64,000 nt of DNA, taken from positions 24,508-88,507 of the forward strand of contig NZ_BMRN01000031.1 in assembly GCF_014648655.1 (NCBI RefSeq). Direction: 5' to 3'. Origin of the DNA: Streptomyces atratus (GTDB taxonomy: Bacteria > Actinomycetota > Actinomycetes > Streptomycetales > Streptomycetaceae). Within the stretch, counting starts at the first letter, position 1; each line of letters opens with the position of its first letter. Positions 52,045 through 61,054 of the stretch are shown here, one piece after another. The position numbers were made by a program, and so were the translations under genes. Under the pieces are notes generated by a model. The model had not been told where the DNA came from, ran no database searches, and worked only from the letters and a program-made list of their open reading frames with translations.

Positions 52045-53390
52045 CGGGCGACCTTGCGTCCGGTCTGGGAAGCGAGCTGTTCCGCCGCCGCATGCAGCAC
52101 CTTGGCCGGGTCTGCGCCCTTGAGCAGCACCTTCGTCTGGGCGTCGGTGACCACCTTGAGCGCTCGGGCATAGTCGGAGGTGTAGTTGAACGCCGGCGAG
52201 GGCGCCTTGAGGGCACCGAGGAAAATCTCACCCTTCTTCTGACCGCCGAAGAACTTCGACGGCTCATGGAAGACCGGATCGTCGTACGCCTTCAACAGGG
52301 CCGGGGCGATCCCCTTGCCCCGGTAGATCTTGACCTGCGACTCGGGCCGCGTCAGCACGAACTCCACGAAGTTCCAGGCGGCGGCCTGGTGCTTGCTGGT
52401 ACCGGCAACGGCCAGGTGCGTGGAGTTCACGGTGGCGGCGGTGGTCCCGCCGCGGCGTACGGACGGGGGCAGACGCACACCCCACTTGCCCGCCTGGTCG
52501 GGGACCGTCTCCTCGATGATGCCGCCGAACCAGGTCGGCCACGGCAGGACCGCCGCCGTTCCCTTCTTGATCGAGCTGATCAGCGCGTTCCAGCCGCCGG
52601 AGATGTCGCTGACGAGCCCGGCGTCGTTCATCTTCTTGATGAGCGACATGGCACGTACGGCCTCGGCGGAATCGAGGGTGATGTCGCCGTCGGTGTTGAA
52701 ATAGAAGCCGCCCTGGAGCTGGAGCAGCAGCTGGAAGAAGTTCGCCGAGTCCGGCTGCGAGGCGGGCTTGTCGATCCCCAGAAGGTACTTGCCCGTCTTC
52801 TTCTTGATCTTCTTGCCGGCCTCGATCGCATCGTCCCAGGTGTCGAGCGCTCCGACATCGACACCGGCTTCCTCGAAGACATCGGCACGGTAGTAGAACC
52901 CGGCCGAGTTCGCCTCCCACGGAAGCGCGTTCACCTGTTCGCCCTTGGGCGAGACCGTCTCCCACAGGCCCTTCGCGAAGGCGTCCCGGTACTTGTGGGC
53001 TCCCAGCTTGCCGAGATCGGCGAGCTGGCCCGGGAAGCGGTCCACGTATCCGGGCAGGTAGTCGACGCCTATGTGCAGTACGTCCGCGAGGCCCGCCCCT
53101 CCGGCTGCCATGCCCGTGGTGATCTTGTCCCAGATCGCCGGGTTCCCGATGTCCTGCACGGTCACCTTGATGTCCGGGTACTTCTTGTTGAACGCCGGAA
53201 CCAGTGCCCGCATTTCCGCCGCCGGGCCCTGCCAGCTCCACACCGTGATCGAGCCCTTGGTGGCGTCACCAGCACCGCCTCCCAGAGCGCCTGTGCTGCC
53301 GGTGCCGGAGCAGGCGGTCAGGCCGCCGAGGCCCGCTCCTGCGGCAAGCGCGCCGCCCACTCCAAGAACTCTGCGACGACTCATGTCCAT
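52041..53390 (-). CDS. Sugar-binding lipoprotein of the ABC importer
   Basis: A 449-aa extracellular solute-binding protein (family 1). The signal peptide contains a twin-arginine stretch (MSRRRVLGVGGALAAGAG) and a lipobox LTAC with Cys27, so export may be by the Tat route followed by lipidation. The mature part has typical motifs such as GSITVWSWQGPAAEMRALVP and NALPWEANSAGFYYRADVF. It captures an oligosaccharide and hands it to the two permeases. ATG at 53390 is chosen with GGGGTGG upstream; ATG at 53384 is equally possible. Confidence 0.92.
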   Translation of the reverse strand: MDMSRRRVLGVGGALAAGAGLGGLTACSGTGSTGALGGGAGDATKGSITVWSWQGPAAEMRALVPAFNKKYPDIKVTVQDIGNPAIWDKITTGMAAGGAGLADVLHIGVDYLPGYVDRFPGQLADLGKLGAHKYRDAFAKGLWETVSPKGEQVNALPWEANSAGFYYRADVFEEAGVDVGALDTWDDAIEAGKKIKKKTGKYLLGIDKPASQPDSANFFQLLLQLQGGFYFNTDGDITLDSAEAVRAMSLIKKMNDAGLVSDISGGWNALISSIKKGTAAVLPWPTWFGGIIEETVPDQAGKWGVRLPPSVRRGGTTAATVNSTHLAVAGTSKHQAAAWNFVEFVLTRPESQVKIYRGKGIAPALLKAYDDPVFHEPSKFFGGQKKGEIFLGALKAPSPAFNYTSDYARALKVVTDAQTKVLLKGADPAKVLHAAAEQLASQTGRKVAR

Positions 53391-53449
53391 GAGATGACCA
53401 CCCCTACATGCGGCTCGGACATCGACCGAACTCCGGGTCGACTGCAGGG

Positions 53450-53479
53450 AAGTTAGCAACCAGTCAGACTCACTTGCAA
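53450..53479 (-). promoter_or_regulatory. Predicted promoter of the ABC/GH36/LacI operon
   Basis: Reading the minus strand: TTGCAA (53479-53474), an 18-base spacer and TAACTT (53455-53450). The -35 hexamer is self-complementary and identical to the one of the divergent gene, so one regulator recognising TTGCAA could control both directions. Confidence 0.6.
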
Positions 53480-53531
53480 TGGTTGATTGAAAACTTTCTG
53501 ATCGATTCTGCATCGCAGGATTGCAGGACTC

Positions 53532-53561
53532 TTGCAACCCGTCGAGCGCCGCTGCTAGCTT
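53532..53561 (+). promoter_or_regulatory. Predicted promoter of the secreted glycosidase gene
   Basis: TTGCAA (53532-53537), an 18-base spacer and TAGCTT (53556-53561), 37 bp before the ATG. The -35 is half of the inverted repeat TTGCA-N7-TGCAA (53521-53537), a plausible LacI-type operator. Geometry mirrors the divergent promoter at 53450-53479. Confidence 0.6.
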
Positions 53562-53597
53562 TCGGCCACTCATTCGAGCCCCGCACTGGAGTACGCC

Positions 53598-55553
53598 ATG
53601 AGGCATCGCCGTCCTGTCCGCCTGGCAGTCGTAGCCACACTCGCCACACTCGCCCCGCTCACACCACTGACCCTGGGCAGTCCGGCCATCGCAGCCACCT
53701 CAGCGCTGACCCTCAGCAATCTCGGATTCGAGGACGGCACCACGGGCTGGACGTTCACTTCCGGCACCGGAGTCGCCACCAACGCACCGCACGGTGGCTC
53801 AAAGCTCGCGTACCTGGATGCCGGAAGCGGTAACAAGGTGGCGCAGACCACCACGGCGTCCGGTGACGGCACATACGATTTCTCCGCCTGGATCGCCACC
53901 GGCGGCACGGGGGCAAGGTTCGTCGCCCGGGTGAACGGCGCGCAGGCCGGTGCGGTGGATCTGCCCAGCCGGTCCGGCTACGCCCGGTACACGATCAGCC
54001 GGGTGTCTCTGAAGAACGGCGACAACCTGGAGCTCGCCTTCGAATCCGGCAGCAATTGGATCAACGCCGACGACGTCATGGTCTCTCCCGCGGCCCCGGT
54101 CGACCCGGAGATTTCGTCTTCCGATCCGAAGATCGTCGAGATGTTCAAGTGGTCGAAGCGCAAGGCCAACAGCTGGGTCCAGATGCCCGGCGCGACCGGT
54201 CCGCTGAATGTCGACGAGAACCACCTGTCCGGCACCGGAACCGGGACCTACGGTCCGTCCTACTGGGCCGGGTATGCGCATCGCAGCGCCTACTACTCAC
54301 GCGATATGGCCCACCAGCTCGCCGGTGCCTCCATCCTCGGACTGAACGACGCGAACAAGGCCATGCTGCGCGCCTTCGCCGGCTCCGCGACGCCCGAGCA
54401 CAAGTACTACCCCGTATGGGCCATCAACTTCGACAACAAGACATACCTCTCGATCGACTACCGGAGCCCAAGCTCCTTCGTCCGAGAGGTCCCGGCCACG
54501 TTCGAACTGGTGGAGAAGGCCAAGCACGCCTACCGCTGGAGTGGCGACAGCGCCTACGTCAACGACGGCACGCTCTGGGATTTCTACAAGCACGCGACCA
54601 AGGACTTCGTCGAACTCCACGACGCCAACAAGCCGAACGGCGTCGCCGAAGGCACCGGCAACGGCATCTTCGCGGGCGCCGCCAGCTACAACGAGGTCGG
54701 AGAGGAGCACCTGGCCGAGTCCGGGGACTCCATCGGATCCCAGTACCAGGCCTACCGGGCGATGTCCGACCTGGCCGCCGCCAAGGGCGACAAAACCCTG
54801 TCCAAGAAGTTCCGGCAGAAGGCCGACAGCCTCAAGGCGTACTTCAACGACACCTGGAGCGGCTCCGGCTCAGGGGCCGACATGGTCCGCGGCTACACCA
54901 CCGACGGCAAGGCGCTCACCGGCTGGGGCAAGGAGAACAGCTGGTTCATGCCCATGAAGCAGATCATGAATCCGGGGGCGCGCGCCGACGCCTACCTGGA
55001 CTACGTCGACGAGCAGGCGAGCGGCAGCGGCAAGCCGTCCAACATCGAGGCGATCAGCTACCTGCCGGACACCTTCTTCGCCTACGAGCACAACGACACG
55101 GCCTGGAAGTGGATGCAGTACGTCTACGACAAGCGGAACGACCAGCACCCGGTGTCCAAGCAAGGCCCCAACGGCGACTATCCTGAAGTCTCTTACACCC
55201 TGCTGAGCCAGACCGTCGAGGGCCTCATGGGCGTGCAGCCCAACGCCCCGGGGCGCGCCCTGAGCACCCAGTCCCGCATGCCCGCCGGAATGGGCTGGCT
55301 GCAGATCAAGGACATCAGGATCGGCGGCAACACCTTCACTCTGCGTCATGACGGTGCCACCAAGTCGACCCTGACCAACGCCTCGGGTTCGGCGCGCTAC
55401 AAGTGGGAGGCCCGCTTCCCCGGCAGCCATTCGACGATCAAGGTCAACGGCGTCCCTCAAGCAGTCAGGACGAAGACCGTCAACGGAAAGACCTGCACCT
55501 ACGCAAAGGTGTCCGTCGCCCCCGGACAGAAGGTCACTGTGCAAGTCTCGTGA
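53598..55553 (+). CDS. Secreted (alpha/alpha)6-type glycosidase with N-terminal carbohydrate-binding domain
   Basis: A 651-aa secreted protein: Sec signal peptide ending near SPAIAA, a CBM-like beta-sandwich (LSNLGFEDGTTGWTFTSGTG), then a helical catalytic-type domain with YWAGYAHRSAYYSRDMAHQL and GEEHLAESGDSIGSQYQAYR, and a beta-rich C-terminus. The middle resembles six-hairpin glycosidases (GH78-like), but I cannot name the family. It likely releases sugars for the divergent importer. ATG at 53598 has GGAG upstream. It shares layout and motifs (GLMGVQPNAP) with the protein encoded at 56.2-58.9 kb. Confidence 0.8.
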   Translation: MRHRRPVRLAVVATLATLAPLTPLTLGSPAIAATSALTLSNLGFEDGTTGWTFTSGTGVATNAPHGGSKLAYLDAGSGNKVAQTTTASGDGTYDFSAWIATGGTGARFVARVNGAQAGAVDLPSRSGYARYTISRVSLKNGDNLELAFESGSNWINADDVMVSPAAPVDPEISSSDPKIVEMFKWSKRKANSWVQMPGATGPLNVDENHLSGTGTGTYGPSYWAGYAHRSAYYSRDMAHQLAGASILGLNDANKAMLRAFAGSATPEHKYYPVWAINFDNKTYLSIDYRSPSSFVREVPATFELVEKAKHAYRWSGDSAYVNDGTLWDFYKHATKDFVELHDANKPNGVAEGTGNGIFAGAASYNEVGEEHLAESGDSIGSQYQAYRAMSDLAAAKGDKTLSKKFRQKADSLKAYFNDTWSGSGSGADMVRGYTTDGKALTGWGKENSWFMPMKQIMNPGARADAYLDYVDEQASGSGKPSNIEAISYLPDTFFAYEHNDTAWKWMQYVYDKRNDQHPVSKQGPNGDYPEVSYTLLSQTVEGLMGVQPNAPGRALSTQSRMPAGMGWLQIKDIRIGGNTFTLRHDGATKSTLTNASGSARYKWEARFPGSHSTIKVNGVPQAVRTKTVNGKTCTYAKVSVAPGQKVTVQVS

Positions 55554-55563
55554 CGAAGGAGTG

Positions 55564-55760
55564 TCATGAATCAGTACTGCAGCGGCGCTTGAGGTGACGA
55601 GGTCGCAGTTCAGGGGCTGTGACCTCGTACGCCTGGACGATCTGGGCACCGACGAGCGCATGGGTGTCTGGGGTGAGAAACAGGCCTTCGCCGGCGAGTC
55701 TGGCTCCCGCCGAACCGAAGACGACCTTCGCGCCCGACTCAGTGATCCGTTCATGGACCG
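55564..55760 (-). pseudogene. Unidentified C-terminal gene fragment
   Basis: A minus-strand frame reads ITESGAKVVFGSAGARLAGE, then LFLTPDTHALVGAQIVQAYE and VTAPELRPRHLKRR before a stop. It looks like genuine, well-ordered protein sequence of about 60 residues, but it has no start and I cannot name the family. It abuts an IS1380 remnant, so the rest of the gene was probably lost by insertion or deletion. Confidence 0.4.
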
Positions 55761-55763
55761 ATT

Positions 55764-56012
55764 ACGCCAGGCCGTTGGTGTCGAGGCGACGGGGCCGAAC
55801 AACCCTGCCTGGTCCCGCAGTACGGCCAGATCCGCGATGGTCTCGCCGCCGTTGGCTGGCATCAGCGCCAGATCGGTGGCGAGCCGTCCCGGATCACGCC
55901 CGGGCCCGCGCCGCCGAAGCGACCTGAGCGCGGAGTACGCGGCAGTCAGCCCCCTGGCATCAGCAGGATCGGCCAGCAACCGTGCCCCGGCATGACCGAC
56001 TACCCCGAACCA
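55764..56012 (-). pseudogene. IS1380-family transposase, N-terminal remnant
   Basis: The minus strand encodes WFGVVGHAGARLLADPADAR, then RSLRRRGPGRDPGRLATDLA and ADLAVLRDQAGLFGPVASTP, the N-terminal part of IS1380-type transposases (VVSHAGA...GGEAIADIAVL). The DDE catalytic core is absent. Confidence 0.75.
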
Positions 56013-56058
56013 TCGGCACTGACATGGCCCTGGGACGCAACCCGGTACTCTGCACCTT

Positions 56059-56130
56059 GAAAGTGCCCTCCGCCTGGACCGACAGAACCCCTCAGCAAGG
56101 TTCATCGTCCCAGGTCAGGAAGGCACTTTC
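56059..56130. repeat. 9-bp inverted repeat beside the IS1380 remnant
   Basis: GAAAGTGCC (56059-56067) and GGCACTTTC (56122-56130) face each other 54 bp apart, just upstream of the transposase remnant. They may be part of the IS1380 end or a leftover terminal repeat. Confidence 0.45.
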
Positions 56131-56212
56131 GCGTTTTCGCCGCACCAGCCGCCATACCCAGGTGAAACGGCGAGGCCAGGTTGTGGTTCTTCTGGTCGAC
56201 AGGGGTCGGGCG

Positions 56213-58852
56213 TTACGGCAGCAGCTTGGCGCCCGCCCAGTCGGCGTGGTCGCTGTTGATGCCGTCGCCCGCGTCGGTGACCTTCAGGACCAGGGACTTC
56301 ACGCCCTTGATGCTGACGTCGACGGACCGGGTCGGGCTCGCCGACGTCATCACCTCCGGGGTCTCGTACAACTTGGTTCCGTCGCCCCAGACTTCGAACC
56401 TGACGGTCGAGTTCGCGCTGACCTCGTCATCGACGCCCACGTCCGAATGGAACCGCGAGTAGGCGCCATTCAGGGTGTACGTGACGGTGCTGTTGGCGTG
56501 CGTGCCGATGCCCTTGGCGTACGCCGTGCCGTTCAGCCTGATCGGGTTCCCGTCGACGCTACGGTCCTTGCGCAGGGTGCCGAAGTCGCTTTGGGCGTCG
56601 CTCCAGGTGAGATCACTCAGATCGACCGTCTGCCCGTTCCCGCTCGCGGCGGTGGTGACGGAGACGGCGGTGCTGGCGCCGGAGGCGTTCTGGGCGGCGT
56701 CCACCGCCTTGACGGTGAACGAGTACGGCGTCGAGGCCGAAAGCCCCGTGGCGGTGAAGCTCGTGCCCGCGGACGAGCCGACCAGCGTGGTGCCCCGGTA
56801 GATCTGGTAGCCGGTCACACCGACGTCGTCGGTCGAGGCCGTCCACTTCAGGTCCACGCTGTTCGAGGTCACGTTGCCCGCCGTCAGGCCGGTCGGCACG
56901 CTGGGGGCCGTGGTGTCGCCGACCGTGGTGCCGGCGCTCGCGGTCACGGACGCGCCGACGGCCACTGGGACGGTCACGTAGGAGACCGTCTTGCCGTAGA
57001 GCGACTTGGTCCGCGGCGTCTGCGCGACACCGTTCACGGTGATCGTGGAGGGGGTTCCGTAGAACTGGGCCTCCCAGGTAATGGTGCCGCCGGAGTTGTT
57101 GGTCAGGGTGGAGGCCGTCGTACCGGTGTGCTTGAGCTTGAGGTCGTTGTCACCGACCTTGAGGTGGTCGATCTCCACCCACGGCGTCTCGGAGGTCAGC
57201 CGGGGGACGGTGGCCACCTTGTCGTGCGGGGCGTCCGGCTGAACACCCATCATGCCGTCGATGACGCTGCTGACCGCGAGGAACGAGATCTCCGGGTAGC
57301 TGTCGCGGCCGGTCATGAGCTTCTTGAGCCAGGCCCAGCCCTCCGCGGACCGGTTGTACTGGTAGTACATCTCCGGCAGGTAGGAGGTCGCCTCGACGTT
57401 CAGGTTGTCGTCGTTGGCGGCGATGAAGTCCAGGTAGCTGTCGGTCCTGGCGCCGTGGTCGCCCAGCCCGGTCAGCATCATCAGGAAACTGGCCTCGTGG
57501 CCCCAGCTGCTGTAGCCCGTGCCGGCCGCGTCCTTGCCGCGGAAGTACCGGTTGTTCGACGCGTCCCACCACTTCGACTCGAAGTCGTCGCGCACCCGCT
57601 GGGCCCGGTCGGCCCACTTCGAGCTGTTGGCGGTGTCGCCCTTCGTCTTCAGGATCTCCGAGTAGGCCAGCATCGACTGGTACTGGTACCCGAGCGAGTC
57701 GGCCGCCGAGACCAGGTTCTCGTTCGGGAACTCGAAGTACGTTGCCGTGTACTCCCCGGGCTGCTTCTTCGAGACCGGCTGCTCACTGGACGGGTTCGCG
57801 TCGTTCCACACCACCTCGTGGTTGGTCAGGAACTGCCCCATCGTCGAGTCGTAGTACGCGGAGAGGGTCGGATCGTTGATCCAGTCCGAATTGCCCGTCC
57901 ACTGGTACTGCTTGTACGCCTTGGCCATCACGTTGAACGGTGACGGCAACTCCCGGAACCCGGTGCCGTCGATGTAGTACATGGCGCCGTACGAACTGTG
58001 TGCCCACAGCGGCCAGCCGTTCTGGCCCGGATCGTCGGCGTCGTCGGCGAAGGTCCTCAGCATGTTGAAGGTCTCGGTATCCAGGCCGAGCGCGTGCGCG
58101 CCGTCGGACTGGTGGGAGATGTCCCGGTTGTAGAAGGACTCCCGGTTGGTGTACGCACCCCAGTAGCCGGGGGTCACCGAGGTGTGGGTGGAGTCCTTGA
58201 GGCGCCACCACTCCGGTTCGTGCCCCATCATCGGGCTGCCCGGGTAGAAGGTCATGCCAAGGGCCCGGTTCTTGCCCCAGTCGAAGCCGTCGTTCAGCGT
58301 CGTGTTCGGCGAGTTGATGGTGAGTGTGCTGGTCGGCGGACCGACGTGGGCCTGGATCGTGATCCTGTCGACGCGCGGCACCTCGCCGGCAGAGGTGGCC
58401 GTCAGCTCGATGACGTCACCGGCCTTGAGCGTGACCTTGCTCGACGTCCGGGTGTCGATGTCCACCGGGTCGGTGTAGTCACGGCCGTAGCGCAGGGACG
58501 TCGACCAGGAATCCACCTGGGTGGAGTTCACGGAGAGCTTGTACGTCACTCCGTTCGCGGTCTTGCCGTTGTAGCGCGTGATGAGGTCGTACGTCCCGTC
58601 GGCGCCGTTGAAGGTCGTCCTGGCGGTGCTCGTCTGTCCCGACGCGCCTCGGGCGTAGGTGACGTTGTCGACCGACCTGCCGTTCCAGGTGTGGTCCACG
58701 GTCTCCGTCGCGAAGTTGGTCAGCGACATGTTCTCGACTTCGAGCACGTAGGGCCCTGCCACCGACCCCGCCGCCGCGGGTGAAGCGGGCAGGGCTGTCG
58801 CGGTGCCGACCGTTGCCAGTACGGCGGATAGTGCACAAGCTAATCGACGCAT
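56213..58852 (-). CDS. Large secreted multi-domain glycosidase (CBM35-like, (alpha/alpha)6-type, Fn3, NPCBM)
   Basis: An 879-aa secreted enzyme: signal peptide (LACALSAVLATVGTATALPA), a CBM35-like domain (about 30-170), a helical catalytic-type domain with YWGAYTNRESFYNRDISHQS and SWGHEASFLMMLTGLG, an Fn3 domain (APSVPTGLTAGNVTSNSVDL) and a C-terminal NPCBM (AKGIGTHANSTVTYTLNGAY). NPCBM domains are common in alpha-galactosidases and similar exo-glycosidases. It is a paralogue of the neighbouring 651-aa protein but with more binding modules. ATG at 58852 follows AAAGGA. It probably belongs to the same regulon as the GH36/ABC operon. Confidence 0.82.
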   Translation of the reverse strand: MRRLACALSAVLATVGTATALPASPAAAGSVAGPYVLEVENMSLTNFATETVDHTWNGRSVDNVTYARGASGQTSTARTTFNGADGTYDLITRYNGKTANGVTYKLSVNSTQVDSWSTSLRYGRDYTDPVDIDTRTSSKVTLKAGDVIELTATSAGEVPRVDRITIQAHVGPPTSTLTINSPNTTLNDGFDWGKNRALGMTFYPGSPMMGHEPEWWRLKDSTHTSVTPGYWGAYTNRESFYNRDISHQSDGAHALGLDTETFNMLRTFADDADDPGQNGWPLWAHSSYGAMYYIDGTGFRELPSPFNVMAKAYKQYQWTGNSDWINDPTLSAYYDSTMGQFLTNHEVVWNDANPSSEQPVSKKQPGEYTATYFEFPNENLVSAADSLGYQYQSMLAYSEILKTKGDTANSSKWADRAQRVRDDFESKWWDASNNRYFRGKDAAGTGYSSWGHEASFLMMLTGLGDHGARTDSYLDFIAANDDNLNVEATSYLPEMYYQYNRSAEGWAWLKKLMTGRDSYPEISFLAVSSVIDGMMGVQPDAPHDKVATVPRLTSETPWVEIDHLKVGDNDLKLKHTGTTASTLTNNSGGTITWEAQFYGTPSTITVNGVAQTPRTKSLYGKTVSYVTVPVAVGASVTASAGTTVGDTTAPSVPTGLTAGNVTSNSVDLKWTASTDDVGVTGYQIYRGTTLVGSSAGTSFTATGLSASTPYSFTVKAVDAAQNASGASTAVSVTTAASGNGQTVDLSDLTWSDAQSDFGTLRKDRSVDGNPIRLNGTAYAKGIGTHANSTVTYTLNGAYSRFHSDVGVDDEVSANSTVRFEVWGDGTKLYETPEVMTSASPTRSVDVSIKGVKSLVLKVTDAGDGINSDHADWAGAKLLP

Positions 58853-59017
58853 GCGTGATCGATCCTTTCGAGTGGGGGCGCTCCTCGTTCCTGCGACGGT
58901 CGACCTCAACCGCCCAGCCGTGGGGTGTGGAACGTGCCGGGCGGAGCGCTCCCGGCGGCTGCCGGCGGCTCCATCCGCTGCGCGTCATGTTGGAAGAAGT
59001 TGACCTGTGTTGCATAT

Positions 59018-59045
59018 TGAGTACTTCACGGCAAAGCGCTGTCAA
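59018..59045 (-). promoter_or_regulatory. Predicted promoter of the large secreted glycosidase
   Basis: On the minus strand TTGACA (59045-59040), a 16-base spacer and TACTCA (59023-59018), followed by TATGCAACA, which contains a TGCAA half-site like those at the 53.5-kb divergent promoters. The leader to the ATG is about 165 bases. The rest of 58853-59400 shows no gene. Confidence 0.5.
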
Positions 59046-59404
59046 TAGCTGTGACCGGCTTGGCCGTTGCGCTTTCACTCCCGTGCAGACCTGGCCCCCC
59101 ATCCCGATCCCGATCGTGTCGGCCCGGATGATGTCGAGTCTCCGCAGGTCAACGACGTGAAACGATCGGGCGGCACCGAGTGGCCGAGGCGGGACGGCCC
59201 CACCGGGAACGCCTCGCACGACCCGGGCTCGATCGTCTACTTGCACAGGATGGCTGACGCTGGTTCAGAAAAACTTCAATGCGATATTGCATGTCGCGAC
59301 AAGTGTGAGTAGCGTCCCCGTCCGCAAGGCTCATCACCGCACACCCAGGAGCAGCCCCAGGCTGGCGTGTCAGGGCCGGGAGGGGCCCGGTTCCGGGCCA
59401 GTGC

Positions 59405-59490
59405 TGTGCCGAACTGGTCGGCGGGCCGCTGGACGGCCTGTTGCTCGACATCACCGGCTGGACGCAGGAAGAGATCGACAGCAGTGTCAC
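59405..59490 (+). pseudogene. Fragment of a conserved plasmid/mobile-element type protein
   Basis: The plus strand reads CAELVGGPLDGLLLDITGWT followed by QEEIDSSV, a pattern (ELVGGPLDG...DVTGWT) I associate with small hypothetical proteins of actinomycete mobile elements. Beyond this the frame runs into the antisense of the integrase remnant. Only about 28 codons are recognisable. Confidence 0.35.
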
Positions 59491-60059
59491 CTCATGGGTG
59501 ACGGGCTTGCTGTATCCGCTGCTGCTGGCGGCAGCTGCACTGGCCGCCCATTTCGCGGTGCGGTCGGTCCGCCGAGGACGGAGACCGGCTGCGTCAAGCG
59601 CCCCGCCACCCGCTCCGGGGTCGGCGGCGGCAGCTGGGCCAGGGAGTCGCCCCCGACATGCCGCGCGGCGTTGAACTCGTCCACTGGGCAGACCAAGCGG
59701 ACGCCGAACCCCGCTTCAATCTCGACGGCCTTGCGGGCCTGCAGGAACCGGTGGAAGCCCTTGAAGATCTGCACATACTCGCGGCGGGTCGATGCCGCCC
59801 GCCCGGCAAGTGCCAGGTCGCCGACGACACGCTCGATGTCTTCAGGAGTGACCTCCCACGCGGGCCGGCCCAGCGCGGTGAGCGTCCGTTCCAGCAGTCC
59901 GATGTCGTTCTCTACCGTCACCGGGCTGAACCCACGGGCCCGCCATGAGGCAACGAACGCCTCAACGCAGTCGGCCTGAAACTCCCACGGATCGGCGGTC
60001 ACCGGCTCCAGTAGGACGGCACCACCTTGGACCACCCTCAATCGGGATGTCACCGGCAC
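59487..60059 (-). pseudogene. Tyrosine-recombinase integrase, N-terminal core-binding domain only
   Basis: The frame of 190 codons starts with GTG at 60059 or 60053 (GAGGAAGG upstream). Residues about 25-110 form the SAM-like DNA-binding helical domain (WRARGFSPVTVENDIGLLER, then REYVQIFKGFHRFLQARKAV). The C-terminal catalytic domain with the R-H-R-Y residues is missing; the tail after PPPTPERVAGRL is unrelated. It is a broken integrase, and no attachment site can be identified near it. Confidence 0.75.
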
Positions 60060-60195
60060 ACCTTCCTCGCACCTGACCGATCAAGGCAGCACCTGGAGAA
60101 TCCGGGCACCACCATGAAGACCAACGAGGACAGCAGGAGATGGATACGGACCGGTGGCAGCGGCGATCCGCGAAAAGGAACATGTGCCAGCCCCA

Positions 60196-60348
60196 GATGG
60201 CTGGACCAAGACTTTCACCGACCCCCGCCTCTGCGCGGCCATCGTCGACCGCCTCACGTTCAACGGCACCATCATCGAAACCGGCACCGACTCCTACCGC
60301 CTCGCCAGTACCCGAGCACGAGCTGAGCAGCCCGCCAAGGCCGGCTGA
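60196..60348 (+). pseudogene. IstB (IS21 helper ATPase) C-terminal fragment
   Basis: The plus strand ends GWTKTFTDPRLCAAIVDRLT followed by FNGTIIETGTDSYRLA, the closing segment of IS21-family IstB proteins. About 50 codons remain, without Walker motifs. It is dead transposon DNA beside the integrase remnant. Confidence 0.75.
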
Positions 60349-60430
60349 CCGCAGCCTACGTTCCTCGACGGTCAGCCGTCCTGGCGGACGGCTGGCCGTC
60401 CCACGTTCGCGGTGTCCTTTGGAGAAGGTC

Positions 60431-60841
60431 TCAAGAATCGAGCACGGCGGCGACGGCCTCGATCTCGACGAGTTGGTCCTTGTAGCCGAGCACGGTGACG
60501 CCCATCAAGGTGCTGGGGACGTCATGGTCAGCGAACAAGTCCCGGACTACCTGCCAGGCAGCCACCAGGTCCTCCTGCCGGGCCGATGCGACGAGGACCC
60601 GGGTACTGATGACGTCCTGCAGTGACGCCCCTGAGGCAGAGAGCGCGGCCTGCATGTTCTCCATGGCTTTCGCTGCCTGGCCCGCGTAATCCCCGATCGC
60701 TGCTGTGGAGCCGTCATCGTTCAGCGGACACGCCCCAGCGAGGAAGATCAGGCGTGACTCGGCGGGCGCAGTGGCCGCGTAGGCGTACTCGGCGACGTCG
60801 GACAGGGAGGCGGAGCGGATCAAAGTGATGGCACGAGCCAC
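60431..60841 (-). CDS. RidA/YjgF-family protein
   Basis: A 136-aa protein with LIFLAGACPLNDDGSTAAIG, then DYAGQAAKAMENMQAALSAS, LQDVISTRVLVAS and a C-terminal VLGYKDQLVEIEAVAAV, the RidA family layout. RidA proteins hydrolyse reactive enamines/imines from PLP enzymes, but many relatives lack the catalytic Arg or have other roles. Here the usual Arg of the VR motif is replaced in the LVEIEAVA region, so deaminase activity is uncertain. GTG at 60841 is chosen, with AAAGGA ten bases upstream; ATG at 60862 is the alternative. Confidence 0.8.
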   Translation of the reverse strand: MARAITLIRSASLSDVAEYAYAATAPAESRLIFLAGACPLNDDGSTAAIGDYAGQAAKAMENMQAALSASGASLQDVISTRVLVASARQEDLVAAWQVVRDLFADHDVPSTLMGVTVLGYKDQLVEIEAVAAVLDS

Positions 60842-61054
60842 GGTTGTCGGGTCCTTTCCCATCGGATGTTGAGCGGGGACATCCTGCCAACGGCCAGTTG
60901 GCTTCCGCCTTCCCTTTTTCTCGCCGCCCCACGGCAACGCCGTCATTTCTGCTTGACATTCCCACACCGGATGATCACCAACTGACTCCGGAACCCATCA
61001 AGAAATGCTGTTCCTAGAGATCAACGTAGCCAGGCACCGCAGGTCAGATCTTGG

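Noticed and set aside
59487..60348. A functional integrated element ending at 59.5-60.4 kb
   Set aside because: The integrase lacks its catalytic domain and IstB is only a tail fragment; no direct repeats or attachment site were found.
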